From positions 1 through 13,965 of the forward strand of contig DASTWQ010000006.1 of NCBI GenBank assembly GCA_035758545.1: a stretch of DNA of 13,965 bases, written 5' to 3'. The position numbers were made by a program, and so were the translations under genes. Numbering within the stretch: position 1 is the stretch's first letter; the number at the start of each line of letters is the position of its first letter. Under the pieces are notes generated by a model, which worked only from the letters and a program-made list of their open reading frames with translations, had not been told where the DNA came from and searched no databases. Origin of the DNA: JAFDVN01 sp035758545 (GTDB lineage: Bacteria > Acidobacteriota > Holophagae > Holophagales > Holophagaceae). Shown here piece after piece: positions 13,551-13,965 of the stretch.

Positions 13551-13641
13551 CCGTCCCTCGCGAAGCACCCGCCCGCGCGGAGGTAGAAGCGCCTCGCCTC
13601 ATCGAGGCGCAGCCTCGATCAAATCGCTTTGCGATCCGCCA
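13551..13641. repeat. 91-bp repeat, copy 1
   Basis: Matches 13753-13843 at 85 of 91 positions, 202 bases apart. It contains two small hairpins: ATCGAGGC-GCA-GCCTCGAT and ATCGC-TTT-GCGAT. A third partial version of the first hairpin lies at 13464-13487 (CATCAAGGCGCAGCCTCGATC). A terminator-like hairpin follows each full copy. Confidence 0.85.
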
Positions 13642-13643
13642 GG

Positions 13644-13669
13644 GCCGCCGCCAGGCGGCTTTTGTGTTT
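13644..13669 (+). terminator. Terminator-like hairpin after 91-bp repeat copy 1
   Basis: GCCGCC (13644-13649) pairs with GGCGGC (13654-13659) around loop GCCA, followed by TTTTGTGTTT. No gene ends just before it. Confidence 0.55.
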
Positions 13670-13719
13670 GGGGGAATCCCAGCGGGCGAGGCTCTGCAGC
13701 GGGCTGGACGGGTCGCGCA

Positions 13720-13763
13720 GAACGCCGCGGGGCGGCGTTCAAGCGGGGGTACCCGTCCCCCGC
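13720..13763. other. Two adjacent small hairpins
   Basis: GAACGCCGC/GCGGCGTTC (13720-13728/13732-13740) with loop GGG, and GCGGGGG/CCCCCGC (13743-13749/13757-13763) with loop TACCCGT. They lie between the two 91-bp copies. Confidence 0.6.
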
Positions 13764-13843
13764 GAAGCACCCGCCCGCGCGGAGGTCGGAGCGCCTTCCC
13801 TCATCGAGGCGCAGCCTCGATCAAATCGCGTTGCGATCCGCCA
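13753..13843. repeat. 91-bp repeat, copy 2
   Basis: Second copy of the block at 13551-13641 (85/91 identical). It is followed by the terminator-like hairpin 13846-13866 and then directly by copy 2 of the 105-bp palindromic repeat. Confidence 0.85.
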
Positions 13844-13845
13844 AG

Positions 13846-13866
13846 GGCCGCCTTTGGCGGCCTTTT
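13846..13866 (+). terminator. Terminator-like hairpin before palindromic repeat copy 2
   Basis: GGCCGCC (13846-13852) pairs with GGCGGCC (13856-13862) around loop TTT and is followed by TTTT. Its right arm plus TTTTCAATGG is nearly identical to the right arm of the ssrA terminator. Confidence 0.6.
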
Positions 13867-13965
13867 CAATGGTTGGAATCCCAGAAATCGAGGCCCTGAG
13901 ACCGGATGTGGGCCAAGGAGGACAGCGCGGGGCGCTGTCCGAGGCGGGCCCCCACACCGGCCTCA
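13861..13965. repeat. Palindromic repeat, copy 2 (cut by window end)
   Basis: Identical to 13324-13428 at 102 of 105 positions; the differences are at 13911 and two bases in the distal loop. The start-to-start distance is 537 bases. The window ends before the right outer stem. Both copies begin in the right arm of a terminator-like hairpin. Confidence 0.88.

Larger units (their letters stand above)
13299..13965. other. Gene-free mosaic of structured repeats
   Basis: Beyond ssrA, 667 bases to the window edge hold repeats and hairpins but no credible gene. The open frames here are translations of the repeat blocks: one minus-strand peptide beginning MWGPASDSAPRCPP occurs in both copies. They lack ribosome-binding sites and any family similarity. 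The parts are listed separately. Confidence 0.75.

Noticed and set aside
13239..13957. Short open frames in the repeat region as genes
   Set aside because: They are translations of tmRNA and repeat sequence, the same peptide recurs in both copies, and there are no ribosome-binding sites.
13324..13965. CRISPR array
   Set aside because: The repeats are about 90-105 bp at irregular spacing with no short unique spacers and no cas genes.

Overview
This is a very GC-rich bacterial chromosome segment with ordinary housekeeping genes and no transposase, integrase, phage gene or CRISPR array. Coding and gene style (MeaB, GDH, an archaeal-type GAPDH homologue, FtsX-type ABC exporter, one-piece tmRNA) fit a free-living high-GC Gram-negative. 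Acidobacteriota, perhaps class Holophagae, is my best guess, but this rests on impression rather than a search.

Left part (1-1101): two tandem copies of a nested hairpin (8-179), a tRNA-Arg(TCT) on the minus strand, a DUF1569/DinB-like gene on the plus strand, a perfect 15-bp hairpin, a T-arm-like fragment, and a tRNA-Pro(TGG) on the minus strand. Middle-left (1126-4954): a secreted protein of unknown function and a double zinc-ribbon protein (minus), meaB (plus), rlmH (minus) and a probable lipoprotein (plus). Centre (5055-8176): gdhA with a strong terminator, a type II (archaeal-type) glyceraldehyde-3-phosphate dehydrogenase homologue, and a 3-methyladenine DNA glycosylase. The GAPDH-side terminator lies inside the start of the glycosylase gene.

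Right part (8097-12402, minus strand): a tightly coupled ABC export operon in the order ATPase, FtsX-type permease, HlyD/RND-like adaptor, with GTGA overlap at the first junction and a 2-bp gap at the second. An FmdB-type zinc-ribbon gene lies upstream of it. Divergent from fmdB is ssrA (tmRNA) at 12906-13298, encoding the tag (A)ANDNFELALAA, with a perfect TATAAT box and a long hairpin terminator. From 13299 to the window edge there is no credible gene. That stretch is a mosaic of structured repeats: a 105-bp block present twice (102/105 identical), a 91-bp block present twice (85/91), and several terminator-like hairpins.

The most interesting non-coding pattern is that all three tRNA-type genes (tRNA-Arg, tRNA-Pro, tmRNA) have palindromic or repeated DNA just beyond their 3' ends. 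The paired hairpins at 8-179 show two compensatory base-pair changes between copies, which argues that the folded structure is maintained. I could not identify a known family for any of these elements.
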